Of a stretch of 64,000 bases of DNA, positions 27,525-38,891 are shown one piece after another. Position numbers and translations under genes: made by a program. Position 1 is the stretch's first letter. The number at the start of each line of letters is the position of its first letter. The notes under the pieces are model-generated. The model saw only the letters and a list, made by a program, of their open reading frames with translations. It did not search any database and was not told the DNA's origin. The stretch is from JABDQA01 sp963824415 (GTDB lineage Bacteria > Desulfobacterota > Desulfobulbia > Desulfobulbales > Desulfocapsaceae), in contig CAWGPM010000002.1 in NCBI GenBank assembly GCA_963824415.1, positions 776,791-840,790 of the forward strand, written 5' to 3'.

Positions 27525-28418
27525 CTAATGACGGGCAAGCTGTTGTTTCGTCTCTTCCAGGAGCTGCTTGCCGCAGTGCTCAACGAAACGATCCACATGC
27601 CCCTGCCAGGGGCCAAACACTGAAAGTCCGTGCAGCTCAAGCACCTTGTTGCGCAGAATCGAGTTGGCCGGACGATGCGCGGGGGTCGGGTAGTCGGCTG
27701 TGGCGCAGGGCACGAAACGATGGGCAATGTCCATCCGCTTAAGAAAATAACAGGCCGCTTCATACCAGGAGGAGTGAGCGTCCGAGGTGGCGTGGACGAT
27801 GCCGGTGAGATCTGAGTCGAGCAGGACGCCGATCTGGCGGGCCAGGGTGTCCGACCAGGTCAGGGAGCCGAACTGGTCATCGACGATGGTGAAGTTGCGC
27901 TCCGGATCTGATAGCGCCAGGCGCAGCATGGTCTTCAGGAAGTTGGGGCCATGGGCCGAATAGAGCCAGGCGGTGCGCAGCACCAGGGCGTCGGGGCAGC
28001 AGTGCAGCAGGTTCTGTTCGCCGGCCAGCTTGGAGCGGCCGTATTCCGAGAGCGGGTTGACCGGGTCGTCCTCGACGTAGGGCTGGGGCACCTCCCGGCG
28101 GCCGTCGAAGACATAGTCGGTGGAAATGTGAACCACCCGGGCGCCGACCGCCGCCGCTGCCTCTCCGATATGGCGGGGACCGTCAGCGTTGATGCGCCAG
28201 GCGGCCTCGCGTTCGCTTTCGCATTTGTCCACCGCAGTGTAAGCCGCGCAGTTGATGATGATTTCCGGCTTGGCGTCCCGGCAGATCCGGGTGACACTGG
28301 CTGGCTCACCAATATCGATGTCCGGATAGTCGGTGGCGATGATTTGGTGATCGGTGCCCAGTATCTGTATGCAGTCGGTGCCGAGCTGGCCGCCGCTGCC
28401 GATGATCAGAATCTTCAT
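27525..28418 (-). CDS. rfbD: dTDP-4-dehydrorhamnose reductase
   Basis: A 297-residue short-chain dehydrogenase/reductase catalysing the last step of dTDP-L-rhamnose synthesis. It shows the Rossmann start IIGSGGQLGTDC (5-16), AAYTAVDKCE near 60, VHISTDYVFDG near 97 and YGRSKLAGEQ with the catalytic Tyr/Lys. Its ATG overlaps the rfbA stop by one base. rfbB and rfbC are not in this window. Confidence 0.93.
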   Translation of the reverse strand: MKILIIGSGGQLGTDCIQILGTDHQIIATDYPDIDIGEPASVTRICRDAKPEIIINCAAYTAVDKCESEREAAWRINADGPRHIGEAAAAVGARVVHISTDYVFDGRREVPQPYVEDDPVNPLSEYGRSKLAGEQNLLHCCPDALVLRTAWLYSAHGPNFLKTMLRLALSDPERNFTIVDDQFGSLTWSDTLARQIGVLLDSDLTGIVHATSDAHSSWYEAACYFLKRMDIAHRFVPCATADYPTPAHRPANSILRNKVLELHGLSVFGPWQGHVDRFVEHCGKQLLEETKQQLARH

Positions 28419-29302
28419 CAGAAATCTTTCGTCTCTTTTTCGCCGATGAGATCCATGATGTAGCGGCCGTACTGGTTTTTCAGGGTATCGCGGGCCAGCG
28501 CTGCAAGCTCGTCGATACTGATGTAGCCCAGCTGGTAGGCGATCTCTTCGATGCAGGCGATTTTCAGGCCCTGCCGCTCCTGGACCGCCTGGACATAGCT
28601 CGCGGCCTGCTGCAGCGATTCATGGGTGCCGGTGTCGAGCCAGCAGAATCCCCGACCGAGCGGCTGGACTTTCAGGTCGCCCCGTTTCAGATAGGTCATG
28701 TTCACGTCGGTTATTTCCAGTTCGCCGCGGGGCGACGGCTTCACCTGCTCGGCTATCTCGACCACATCGTTGTCGTAGAAATAGAGGCCCGGCACTGCAT
28801 ACTTCGACTTGGGCACAGCCGGTTTCTCCTCGATCGAGACGGCGTTGTTCTGTTCGTCAAACTCGACCACGCCGTAGCGTTCGGGGTCGCGGACCAGATA
28901 GCCGAATATCAATCCGCCTTTTTCAAGGGCCGCGCTCTGCCTGAGAATCGAGGTGAAGCCCTGGCCGAAGAAGATGTTGTCGCCCAGAATCAGGCAGACA
29001 GAATCGCTGCCGATGAACTCCTTGCCGATCAAAAAGGCCTGGGCCAGACCGTCCGGACTGGGCTGGACCGCGTAGCTGAGGTGCAGACCAAGATGGGCTC
29101 CATCTCCGAAAAGTTCCTGGAAATAGGGCAGGTCGTGCGGGGTCGAAATAATCAGGATATCTCTGATCTGGGCAAGCATCAGTACCGAGAGCGGGTAGTA
29201 GATCATCGGCTTGTCGTAAACCGGGATGAGCTGCTTGCTGATGACTTTGGTGAGCGGATAGAGCCTGGTGCCCGAGCCGCCGGCGAGTATGATTCCTCTC
29301 AT
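28418..29302 (-). CDS. rfbA: Glucose-1-phosphate thymidylyltransferase
   Basis: A 294-residue nucleotidyltransferase making dTDP-glucose from dTTP and glucose-1-phosphate, the first step to dTDP-rhamnose. Motifs: GGSGTRLYPLTKVISKQL (8-25), CLILGDNIFFGQGF near 105-118, and FCWLDTGTHESL near 218. Length is normal (about 290). Confidence 0.95.
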   Translation of the reverse strand: MRGIILAGGSGTRLYPLTKVISKQLIPVYDKPMIYYPLSVLMLAQIRDILIISTPHDLPYFQELFGDGAHLGLHLSYAVQPSPDGLAQAFLIGKEFIGSDSVCLILGDNIFFGQGFTSILRQSAALEKGGLIFGYLVRDPERYGVVEFDEQNNAVSIEEKPAVPKSKYAVPGLYFYDNDVVEIAEQVKPSPRGELEITDVNMTYLKRGDLKVQPLGRGFCWLDTGTHESLQQAASYVQAVQERQGLKIACIEEIAYQLGYISIDELAALARDTLKNQYGRYIMDLIGEKETKDF

Positions 29303-29418
29303 GATAGGGGGTAACCTGTCAGAAAATCTTTACTAATTGCGCTGCTTAAGGGTAGACTGTGATGTCAGGTCCGATACAGAACCGAATATAACAGTCTTTC
29401 ATAAAAAGGAAACCCAAA

Positions 29419-30783
29419 ATGGTCCAGCCGAGGCCGGCCTGCTTCAAGGCATACGATATCAGAGGAAAGGTCCCGGAACAGCTCGATGCTGCGCTGGCGA
29501 TGCAGATCGGCCGCTGCTTCGCTTCGCTCTACAAGCCGGCCACGGTGGCCGTCGGTTACGATATCAGGCTCTCCAGTCCCGAACTGGTGGCGGCCCTGGC
29601 CAGAGGCCTCAACGAGATGGGTGTAAACGTGCTGCATCTCGGGCTGTGCGGCACCGAGGAAGTGTACCACGCCGCCTTCAGTATGAGCGAAGCAGGGGTG
29701 GACGGCGGCATTATGATCACCGCCAGCCACAACCCGGCGGATTACAACGGGATGAAGTTTGTCGGCCCCCGGGCCAGGCCGGTTACCGGCGAGAACGGAC
29801 TTTATGAAATCGCAGCTCTGATCAGCTCAGGCCGGGTGCCGACGCCGCAGGGCACGCCGGGCGGCCAGCAGCAGGTTCTGGACAAGTCGGCCTATATTGC
29901 GCACCTGCGCTCCCATGTCGATGTCTCCCAGCTCAAACCCATGACACTGGTGGCCAACAGCGGCAACGGCTGCGCCGGGGCGGTGATCGACCTGCTTGAA
30001 GACTACCTGCCGGTTGAGTTCATCAGGCTGCACCACCAGCCGGACGGCACTTTCCCAAACGGCGTACCCAATCCGCTGCTGCCGGAAAAAAGGGCCGAGA
30101 CAGCCGCTGCGGTTGTGGAGCACCGGGCCGATTTCGGCATCGCCTGGGACGGGGATTTCGACCGCTGTTTCTTCTGGGACGAACAGGGCAGGTTCATCGA
30201 AGGCTACTATATGGTTGGTCTGCTGGCCGTGGAGCTGCTGGGCCGCGAACCGGGAGCGAAGATTCTGCACGATCCCCGGCTTATCTGGAACACCATAGAG
30301 CTGGTTCGTGAAGCCGGCGGCGTCCCTGTGCAGACCAAAACCGGACATGCCCTGATCAAGGAGCGCATGTGGCAGGAGGGCTCTCTGTATGGCGGAGAGA
30401 TGTCCGCCCATCACTATTTCAGGGATTTCGGCTGCTGCGACTCGGGTATGATTCCCTGGCTGCTGGTCTGCTCGATTATCAGCAGAACAGGCAAACCGCT
30501 GTCGCAGCTGATCGGTTCCCGGATGCAGGCGTATCCGATATCGGGCGAGATCAATACAACGGTGGATGACCCCGATGCGGTGATCGCAGAGGTTGAAACC
30601 CGTTTTCCCGGCGGCAATGTTGACAGGCTCGACGGCTTAAGCGTTGCCTTCGATGATTATCGCTTCAATATCAGAAAATCAAATACCGAACCGCTGCTGC
30701 GTCTCAACGTGGAAAGCAGGGGCGATGCGGCGCTGCTGGCTGAAAAGACCGCTGAGCTGCTCGCCGTGATCCGCGGTGAATAA
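29419..30783 (+). CDS. manB: Phosphomannomutase/phosphoglucomutase
   Basis: A 454-residue alpha-D-phosphohexomutase that interconverts mannose-6-P and mannose-1-P (or glucose equivalents). The phospho-serine loop is ITASHNPADYNGMK (Ser about 103), the metal loop is AWDGDFDRCFFWD near 241-253, and GGEMSAHHYFRDFG gives sugar binding. A good AAGGA precedes ATG. The following gene makes GDP-mannose, so the pair supplies GDP-mannose. AlgC-type dual specificity cannot be excluded. Confidence 0.92.
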   Translation: MVQPRPACFKAYDIRGKVPEQLDAALAMQIGRCFASLYKPATVAVGYDIRLSSPELVAALARGLNEMGVNVLHLGLCGTEEVYHAAFSMSEAGVDGGIMITASHNPADYNGMKFVGPRARPVTGENGLYEIAALISSGRVPTPQGTPGGQQQVLDKSAYIAHLRSHVDVSQLKPMTLVANSGNGCAGAVIDLLEDYLPVEFIRLHHQPDGTFPNGVPNPLLPEKRAETAAAVVEHRADFGIAWDGDFDRCFFWDEQGRFIEGYYMVGLLAVELLGREPGAKILHDPRLIWNTIELVREAGGVPVQTKTGHALIKERMWQEGSLYGGEMSAHHYFRDFGCCDSGMIPWLLVCSIISRTGKPLSQLIGSRMQAYPISGEINTTVDDPDAVIAEVETRFPGGNVDRLDGLSVAFDDYRFNIRKSNTEPLLRLNVESRGDAALLAEKTAELLAVIRGE

Positions 30784-30864
30784 TCGATTGAGCGGCAGTA
30801 AACAAAGGCATAACCGGCTAAGCGCTGCCGGCCTGACGGCGCGAACCAGACAGAGGAGAGACGC

Positions 30865-32286
30865 ATGACGACGATTCAGCCGATAATTCTGGCGGGGGGG
30901 ACCGGGACCAGGCTCTGGCCATTGTCCCGTGAGATTTACCCGAAACAACTGCTCTGCCTGATCAACCAGACCTCGCTGCTGCAGAACACCCTGAAACGGG
31001 TCTCCACTCTGGAAGGCGCCCTGCCACCGGTTATCGTGGTTGGCGAGGAACACCGCTTTATCACCAGAAGCCAAATCGATGAACTCGTTGAAGCTGGCGG
31101 AGATAACGACTACACCATCCTGCTGGAGCCGATCGGCAGAAACACCGCACCTGCTATTGCCGGAGCGGTGGAATATATTTCCACGATAAATAACGACCCC
31201 GATCTGGTGCTGCTGGTGCTGCCGGCCGATCATCTGATCAGCAAAACGGACGCCTTTGGGCATGCGGTCGCGGAAGCGGCCCAGCGGGCGCTCCAGGGTT
31301 CAATTGTCACCTTCGGCATCGAGCCGGACCGGCCTGAAACCGGGTACGGCTATATCGAGCAAGGCGATGGCGGTAAGGTTCTGTCTTTTAAAGAAAAACC
31401 GGAGCTCAGTGTGGCCGAACAGTATCTGGCGGCGGGCAATTATTTCTGGAACAGCGGCATGTTCGCCTTTACAGTCGAGAGCTTCCGCCGGGAAATGGAG
31501 CAGCATGATCCGGACATACTGGCGGCAATGGCCGAAGCAGTGGCCGTCGGTACACGGGATGAGCGCTTTTACCGGTTCGGCTCGGAAGCGATGGAGCGCT
31601 GTGCGTCCGAGTCCATCGACTATGCGCTGATGGAAAAAACCGACCGTGCGGTGGTGGTTGCTGCCGATTTGGGCTGGAGCGATATCGGCTCATGGCAGGC
31701 GCTTTACGAAGTTCTTGAGAAAGATGCGTTCGGTAATGTCAGCCAGGGCGACGTGCTGCTGGAAGATACCAGAAATTCACTGATCCGGGCCGAAGACCTG
31801 ATGATCGCCGCCGTCGGGCTCGAAGATACACTGGTGGTCGAAACCGCCGACGCGGTGCTGGTCGCGCCGTTGTCACGGTCCCAGGACGTCAAGAAAGTGG
31901 TCGATAAGCTGAAATCCGAGGGGCGGGCTGAGTTCAAGTTCCACCAGACGGTTTACCGGCCCTGGGGCTCTTACTCGGTGCTGGCTATCCAGCCGCGCTA
32001 TCAGATCAAGAAAATCACCGTTGATCCGCACCAGAAACTTTCACTGCAGATGCATCATCACCGCCATGAACACTGGGTGGTGGTCAAGGGGGCGGCCCTG
32101 GTGACCAACGGCGACAAGGAAATCCTGCTGCACGAGGACCAGTCCACCTACATCCCGGCCGGCAACCTGCACCGGCTGGAAAACCCGGGGGTTATCCCGC
32201 TGGAACTGATCGAGGTGCAGATCGGCAGTTATCTGGGTGAAGATGATATCGTTCGATTTGAAGATATCTATGGCAGGAACGAATAG
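30865..32286 (+). CDS. manC: Mannose-1-phosphate guanylyltransferase / mannose-6-phosphate isomerase
   Basis: A 473-residue bifunctional enzyme. The N-terminal guanylyltransferase has GGTGTRLWPLSREIYPKQ (10-27) and PADHLIS near 112. The C-terminal cupin isomerase domain (about 350-473) shows MHHHRHEHWVVVKG with metal-binding His/Glu. It supplies GDP-mannose for envelope polysaccharide. AGAGGAGAG stands before the ATG. It follows manB after 81 bp. Confidence 0.94.
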   Translation: MTTIQPIILAGGTGTRLWPLSREIYPKQLLCLINQTSLLQNTLKRVSTLEGALPPVIVVGEEHRFITRSQIDELVEAGGDNDYTILLEPIGRNTAPAIAGAVEYISTINNDPDLVLLVLPADHLISKTDAFGHAVAEAAQRALQGSIVTFGIEPDRPETGYGYIEQGDGGKVLSFKEKPELSVAEQYLAAGNYFWNSGMFAFTVESFRREMEQHDPDILAAMAEAVAVGTRDERFYRFGSEAMERCASESIDYALMEKTDRAVVVAADLGWSDIGSWQALYEVLEKDAFGNVSQGDVLLEDTRNSLIRAEDLMIAAVGLEDTLVVETADAVLVAPLSRSQDVKKVVDKLKSEGRAEFKFHQTVYRPWGSYSVLAIQPRYQIKKITVDPHQKLSLQMHHHRHEHWVVVKGAALVTNGDKEILLHEDQSTYIPAGNLHRLENPGVIPLELIEVQIGSYLGEDDIVRFEDIYGRNE

Positions 32287-32382
32287 GAGTGGTCGAAGGC
32301 CGGGCAGCGGCGGTCCGGTGCCCGTTTGCGCCAGAGCTGTCCAGCTGATTGTGCACCTGGCAGGGATTGCCGGTTGTCTGTT

Positions 32383-32748
32383 TCAGTCGGCCGGCAGTGG
32401 TTCTTCCCGATGCTTCTTGAAGGCGTCGGTGTAGAGCCGGAAAATGCGCCTGCCCTCGGCCGACATCTTCACAAATTCGACGCCTGACACATAACGCCCG
32501 CCCCGGGTATTGGTGTGGGTGACCCGCCCGATCAGGTCGATCAGGTCCTGCTCTATACCGACCGTGATCTCCAACTCGGTGTCCACGGGCAGCCGGTAAA
32601 CGGTTTCCAGTTTCACCCCGTTCAGGCTCACGTCAAGCGTTCTGCCCATCGAGTAGCGTCCACGGGATCCATCGGGTTCAATGACGACGTAATCGAGCAG
32701 GTGGATCGAATCCCATCTGATGTACTTGCGTTTTTCACCGTGTGCCAT
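32383..32748 (-). CDS. PilZ-domain protein
   Basis: A 121-residue, single-domain PilZ protein. Both c-di-GMP contact motifs look present: an Arg-rich EKRKYIRWDS near the N-terminus and TLDVSLNGV (DxSxxG) near residue 40. Such proteins relay c-di-GMP signals to surface or motility functions. It lies 20 bp after mtnA on the same strand. Confidence 0.82.
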   Translation of the reverse strand: MAHGEKRKYIRWDSIHLLDYVVIEPDGSRGRYSMGRTLDVSLNGVKLETVYRLPVDTELEITVGIEQDLIDLIGRVTHTNTRGGRYVSGVEFVKMSAEGRRIFRLYTDAFKKHREEPLPAD

Positions 32749-32768
32749 GCGGGCTCCTTGTTTCTTAA

Positions 32769-33887
<1,119 letters not shown>

Positions 33888-34490
33888 CTGCTGATCCTGG
33901 AGTTTTAGCCTGAATAGTTCACGAGTCGATACGGCCTGCTAGCCCGAAGGGTGGAAATGCTGTTTTTTCAGCACTTATTCTAACGGGTACAAACGGTGTT
34001 GTTTGCATAATTGTGTAACTTTAGAACAAACTTTCGATATTGTTCAGATAATAATAGTTTTCGTTGTTTTTCCATGAAATGTTCAGTCTAGGGTGAGCGG
34101 CTGAATTTGGCCTGTTATCCAACCATGCTCACGGTAGAACGTCAACTCTGGAAACGGCGGGTCAAGCAGCAGAGGCCGCTGCAGAAAAGAGGCGCTGAAA
34201 GCCAGTTCGGAGCTCAGAGGGGATCGCCAGAGCAGTGCAATTTTAAAAGCAATATTTAACACAAATGTTCAATGCGTATTCATGATCAGAGATGGTTGGA
34301 TAAATAACTAATAATACATATTAATTTATCTCTGCACACAGAAGGGTCGAGAAGAAAACAGAATAAAAAATATTGAAAATGTTCCCATCTATGTTATCTG
34401 TTTGTCTGTAAATTACAATTTTATTACAATAATGTAATTAATGGTGGCGGTTGCACAGACCGGCAAACGTTTTTTACCAAGGAGGGGAAC
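33888..34490. other. Long AT-rich intergenic region upstream of amt
   Basis: A 603-bp stretch between divergent mtnA and amt, markedly AT-rich in its second half, as expected of a regulated nitrogen promoter. GGAGG lies just before the amt ATG. I see no confident open reading frame, terminator or sigma-54 site with correct -24/-12 spacing. Confidence 0.5.
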
Positions 34491-35708
34491 ATGAACAAGG
34501 CGGACACGGTTTTTATTCTGGCGTCGGCCGGGCTGGTGCTATTGATGACGCCCGGGCTGGCACTTTTTTATGGCGGTATGGTGCGGAGTAAAAATGTGCT
34601 GGGCACCATTATGCAGAGCCTGTTCATGATCTCGCTGATCTCGATCGAGTGGGTCTATCTCGGCTATTCGATGTCATTTGGCCCCTCTATTGGCGGATTT
34701 ATCGGGGATCTGTCCTGGTTCGGCCTCAACACCGTGACCTCCGCGCCAAGCCCCGATTATGCGACGACCATTCCCCAGACGGTGTTCATGGTCTATCAGT
34801 GCATGTTCGCCATTATTACCCCGGCCTTGATCACCGGCGCCTTCGCCGAACGGGTCAAGTTTGTGCCGTTTATCATATTTTCGGTGCTCTGGGCCATCCT
34901 GGTTTACAACCCGGTCTGTCATTGGATCTGGAGCAAGGGCGGCTGGCTCGGGGCGATCGGCGTGATGGATTTTGCCGGTGGCCTGGTGGTCCATGCCACC
35001 TGCGGCATGGCAGCGCTGGCCGGGGTGCTGGTTATCGGTCCGAGAAGAGGCTACGGGCGGACCAGTTTTATGCCGCACAACCTGCCGATGACCGTGATCG
35101 GCACCGGACTGCTCTGGTTCGGCTGGTTTGGCTTCAACGGCGGATCGGCGCTGGCGGCAGACGAAGTTGCCGCAACCGCCTTCGTGGCGACGCACTTTGC
35201 CGGTATGGCCGGCATGGCGATGTGGGTGCTTCTGGAATGGAAGATGCAGGGCAATCCGACCACGCTCGGCGCCGCCTCCGGCGCCATCGCCGGCCTGGCA
35301 ACCATTACCCCGACCGCTGGTTTCGTCGGCCCGAACACGGCGATCCTGGTCGGCCTTATGGGTGGTGCGCTGTGCTATACTTTTGTTAATATGAAAGGCA
35401 GATTCAAGCTCGACGATTCACTCGACGTGGTCGGCATTCACGGGGTCGGCGGCCTGTTAGGGACAATAAGTCTCGGGCTGTTTGCCACCACCGCGGTCAA
35501 CCCCGGCGGGGTGGACGGTCTGTTTGCCGGCAACCCGGGCCAGTTGGTTGCCCAGATTATCGGTGCGGTTGTGGTCAGCGTCTATGCCTTTGGGGTCAGT
35601 TGGTGTATCTTCAAGGTGATCAACGCAACTATCGGTCTGCGCTTGAGCGATGAGTCTGAAGTGGCCGGCCTGGACTCCACCGAGCATTCCGAGACTGCTT
35701 ATAATTAA
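34491..35708 (+). CDS. amt: Ammonium transporter (Amt/MEP/Rh)
   Basis: A 405-residue, eleven-helix ammonium channel. It shows TPGLALFYGGMVRSKNVLG near 20-38, WAILVYNPVCHWIWSKGGWL, DFAGGLVVHATCGMAAL and GIHGVGGLLGTISLGL, including the twin-His pore residues. It sits directly ahead of a PII gene, the arrangement in which PII blocks Amt when nitrogen is ample. There is no N-terminal signal peptide. Confidence 0.95.
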   Translation: MNKADTVFILASAGLVLLMTPGLALFYGGMVRSKNVLGTIMQSLFMISLISIEWVYLGYSMSFGPSIGGFIGDLSWFGLNTVTSAPSPDYATTIPQTVFMVYQCMFAIITPALITGAFAERVKFVPFIIFSVLWAILVYNPVCHWIWSKGGWLGAIGVMDFAGGLVVHATCGMAALAGVLVIGPRRGYGRTSFMPHNLPMTVIGTGLLWFGWFGFNGGSALAADEVAATAFVATHFAGMAGMAMWVLLEWKMQGNPTTLGAASGAIAGLATITPTAGFVGPNTAILVGLMGGALCYTFVNMKGRFKLDDSLDVVGIHGVGGLLGTISLGLFATTAVNPGGVDGLFAGNPGQLVAQIIGAVVVSVYAFGVSWCIFKVINATIGLRLSDESEVAGLDSTEHSETAYN

Positions 35709-35806
35709 TACAGCTTAAGTTAAGATGGGCTGCCGTCGCTTCGCCCGGGCCAAGATTCTCCCGGATGAGCCGACCGCAATGACGGTGATTCAGCAAGAGG
35801 AAAACC

Positions 35807-36145
35807 ATGAAGAAAATAGAAGCCATTATCAAACCGTCCAAACTCGATGACGTCAAAGACGGATTAAATGAAATCGGTATCATGGGCATGACCATTTCCG
35901 AAGTTAAGGGCTATGGTCGGCAGAAGGGGCATACCGAGATCTACCGGGGGGCCGAGTACCTGGTCGAATTCATCCCTAAGGTGAAAATCGAAGTGGTGGT
36001 GCCAGCCGATGTGGCTGATCAGGTGGTCGAAAAAATTAGAGAGACGGCTAAAACCGGCAAGATTGGCGACGGTAAAATCTTCGTTACCCAGGTAGAGCGT
36101 ATCGTCAGGGTGCGTACCGGAGAAGAAAACCGGGATGCGGTCTGA
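35807..36145 (+). CDS. glnK: PII nitrogen regulatory protein
   Basis: A 112-residue trimeric signal protein sensing 2-oxoglutarate and ATP/ADP. It begins MKKIEAIIKPSKLDDVKD, the T-loop is GRQKGHTEIYRGAEY with the uridylylation Tyr near 51, and TGKIGDGKIFV closes the ligand site. Placement after amt favours the glnK name; sequence alone does not separate it from glnB. glnD begins 5 bp after its stop. Confidence 0.95.
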   Translation: MKKIEAIIKPSKLDDVKDGLNEIGIMGMTISEVKGYGRQKGHTEIYRGAEYLVEFIPKVKIEVVVPADVADQVVEKIRETAKTGKIGDGKIFVTQVERIVRVRTGEENRDAV

Positions 36146-36150
36146 TTCAT

Positions 36151-38748
36151 ATGCAGGCCAAGCTTAAGACTCAGCGCCAGGCCCTTGATGAACTCTGGGC
36201 CCAGGGCCTGAGTGGGAAATCCCTGCTGCGCAATCACAGCAGGCTGGCCGATCAGTTTATTATTGATTGTCTGGAAAGCGTCGCCGATAAAGCACTCTCC
36301 TCCGAGGTGGCGCTGATCGCGCTGGGCGGCTATGGTCGGCAGGAGCTTTTTCCGTTTTCAGATATCGACCTGATGATCCTGTTTGAGCCCGACATCAGGG
36401 AGAGGATCGGCGATCTGGCCGATGGCATCCTCTATCCGCTCTGGGACACCGGCTACGAAGTCGGTCACGGTGTTCGCACCGTCGATGAGTCGATGAAACA
36501 GGCGGCCGAAGATTTCATCTTTCAGGTGGCCCTGCTCGATGCCCGCCTGATTGGCGGCTCAGCCGGGTTGTTCGAGAAGCTGATGGGTGTCTATCGCCAG
36601 GAGTTCGTCGAGGGGAGGCGCGATGAATTCATTGCCAACCTGAACCGGTTCAACGACGAGCGCCGGGATCGATTCGGCAGCCACGGTTATCTGCTGGAGC
36701 CCAATATCAAGGAGAGCAAGGGCGGTCTGCGCGATATCCAGTCGATGATCTGGGCGGCAAAGGTGGTTTTCGGGATCAACACCTTCGACGAAATTGTCGA
36801 GGCCGGCTTTTTGTTGCAGAGTGAAGGTGAGCGCTTCGACGACGCCCACAATATGCTGGTTCGGATCAGAAACCGGCTCCACTACATCAGCGGCCGCAAA
36901 AACGATCAGCTCTATTTCGAGCAGCAGGAAGAGATGGCCGGAGCCTTTGCCTATGAGGATTCCGGCAGCGGGCTCAGTGTCGAGAGCTTTATGCGCGACG
37001 TGTACGCTCACTTGAGAACCATCACGGTGGTTCACGATCTGTTTTTCGATCATGTCAACGAGGTGCTGGGTCTGACCGACAAGGGCAGGCTGATCAGCGA
37101 TCGTGAACTGGAAAAAGGTATCGAAATCCTCGATAACCGGGTCCAACTGAAGGTCTCGGCTGAAGATCTTGCCGCCAAACCCCATCTGCTGATGCGCACC
37201 TTTCTGGCCTCGGCCAAAACCGGAGTGGAGGTGCACCATCGCTCCAAGATGTTAATCACCGACAATCTGTCCCTGATTACCACCAAACTGCGCTCCTCGC
37301 CACGGATGGCCAAGCCTTTTCATACCATTTTGAGTTCTGCGGTCGATGTACTAGCGGTTCTCGCAGGGATGCTGGAGACCGGGTTGCTGGGTATGTACAT
37401 CCCGGAATTTGCCAGAATCGACGCGCTGGCTCAGCACGATGTCTATCACATCTATACGGTGGACCGGCACCTGCTGCAGGCGGTGGCTGAACTGCACCGG
37501 GTGCTGGCCGAAGAGCCGGAAATTGCCGAGCTGGTGCAGACCGGGCGGCCGCTGTATCTGGCCGCGCTGCTGCACGACATCGGTAAACGTTCGGGCCGCG
37601 ACCACTCGGAATATGGCGCCGAGCTGGCCTGTGAGATCGGCCGGCGGCTCTGTCTCGAAGACGAGGAGATCGTCACGCTCAGCTTTCTGATTCGCTACCA
37701 CCTGTTCATTCCGGAAAATGCCCTGCGGCGAGACTTGGAGGACCCTGCTTTTATCAAACGCTGTGCCGACACCATCACCAATGTCGAGCACCTGGCCATG
37801 CTCTATCTGCTCTCTGTCGCCGATTCACGTGCCACCGGCCCGTCGGCCTGGAGTGACTGGAAGGCGCAGTTGATGCGGGATATGTACCTCAAGCTCAAGG
37901 CCTATCTCGAGGTGGCTGCCTCGGGGACGCATGGTCCCTCCATTGCCGACCAGCAATACGAGGAAGGCATTGCCTGGCTGCGCGAGCAGGTGCGGCTGCT
38001 GGCTGCAGGGGAGACGGGACTGCGGATGCAGGTGGATGATCTGGCAGCCGATTATCTGTCGAGCTTCACCCCGGGAACCGTCTTGTCGCATCTGCGCTAT
38101 CATCGGGACTATTATCAGATCGTCCGGCAGAAGTCCCTGGTGGTCGGCGAGCAGACTGGCGATCACTGGTCCGTATTGGTGATGTCGACCGACCAGCCCG
38201 GCCTGCTGGCCAAGATCTGCGGGGTGATGACCCTGAACCAGCTGGCTGTTGTCAATGCCCAGATCTTCACCTGGCCGGACGGGACGGTGGTCGACATGAT
38301 CGATGTGCGGCCTCTGGACCAGTTCGATTTTGACGAGTGTGACTGGCAGGCCATCAACCAGGATCTGGACCGGGCCGTCAATCATCGGCTTGGCCTGGGC
38401 TACCGGCTGCATGAAAAACTCAAGAACAGCTACGGCAGAAAACGCGAACTGATCGGCAGCTTCGATTGCCGGGTGGAAATCGATGACCGCGGCTCAGACG
38501 AATTCAGCATTGTCGAGGTCCATGCCGCTGACCGCCCCGGCCAACTCTACCGAATCACCCAGACCATGGCGGATTTCGGCATTAACATCCATAAAGCGTT
38601 TATCGCAACCGAAGTTGGCCAACTTATCGATGTTTTTTATGTAACTGATAAGAAAGGAAATAAGCTTGAGGATGGGGAATACAGAAAGGAGATAATCAAC
38701 GGGCTCATGCATGCGATAGGAGAGCTGGATGAGTCGACGGTAGGCTAA
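36151..38748 (+). CDS. glnD: PII uridylyltransferase / uridylyl-removing enzyme
   Basis: An 865-residue GlnD. Domains in order: a nucleotidyltransferase with GGYGRQELFPFSDIDLM (Asp71/Asp73), a PII-UTase helical region, an HD domain with LAALLHDIGKRSGRDHS near 470, and two C-terminal ACT domains (about 675-745 and 785-860) that sense glutamine. It uridylylates PII at low glutamine and removes UMP at high glutamine. Its substrate gene is immediately upstream. Confidence 0.95.
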   Translation: MQAKLKTQRQALDELWAQGLSGKSLLRNHSRLADQFIIDCLESVADKALSSEVALIALGGYGRQELFPFSDIDLMILFEPDIRERIGDLADGILYPLWDTGYEVGHGVRTVDESMKQAAEDFIFQVALLDARLIGGSAGLFEKLMGVYRQEFVEGRRDEFIANLNRFNDERRDRFGSHGYLLEPNIKESKGGLRDIQSMIWAAKVVFGINTFDEIVEAGFLLQSEGERFDDAHNMLVRIRNRLHYISGRKNDQLYFEQQEEMAGAFAYEDSGSGLSVESFMRDVYAHLRTITVVHDLFFDHVNEVLGLTDKGRLISDRELEKGIEILDNRVQLKVSAEDLAAKPHLLMRTFLASAKTGVEVHHRSKMLITDNLSLITTKLRSSPRMAKPFHTILSSAVDVLAVLAGMLETGLLGMYIPEFARIDALAQHDVYHIYTVDRHLLQAVAELHRVLAEEPEIAELVQTGRPLYLAALLHDIGKRSGRDHSEYGAELACEIGRRLCLEDEEIVTLSFLIRYHLFIPENALRRDLEDPAFIKRCADTITNVEHLAMLYLLSVADSRATGPSAWSDWKAQLMRDMYLKLKAYLEVAASGTHGPSIADQQYEEGIAWLREQVRLLAAGETGLRMQVDDLAADYLSSFTPGTVLSHLRYHRDYYQIVRQKSLVVGEQTGDHWSVLVMSTDQPGLLAKICGVMTLNQLAVVNAQIFTWPDGTVVDMIDVRPLDQFDFDECDWQAINQDLDRAVNHRLGLGYRLHEKLKNSYGRKRELIGSFDCRVEIDDRGSDEFSIVEVHAADRPGQLYRITQTMADFGINIHKAFIATEVGQLIDVFYVTDKKGNKLEDGEYRKEIINGLMHAIGELDESTVG

Positions 38749-38891
38749 GCGTAATTAACATTTTTGTAAGAAAAACTTTTTTTCTAATTTTCTTGTTGCA
38801 GAAATTGTAACAAATTGGTAAACGGACCCTGACTGATTATTGTGCAATCAGATCAATATCGCGAAAAACCTTTAAACAGGAGAAACAAGAG

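Noticed and set aside
34441..34470. Possible sigma-54 promoter (TGG...TTGCA) upstream of amt
   Set aside because: The GG and GC elements are two bases too close for a -24/-12 site.
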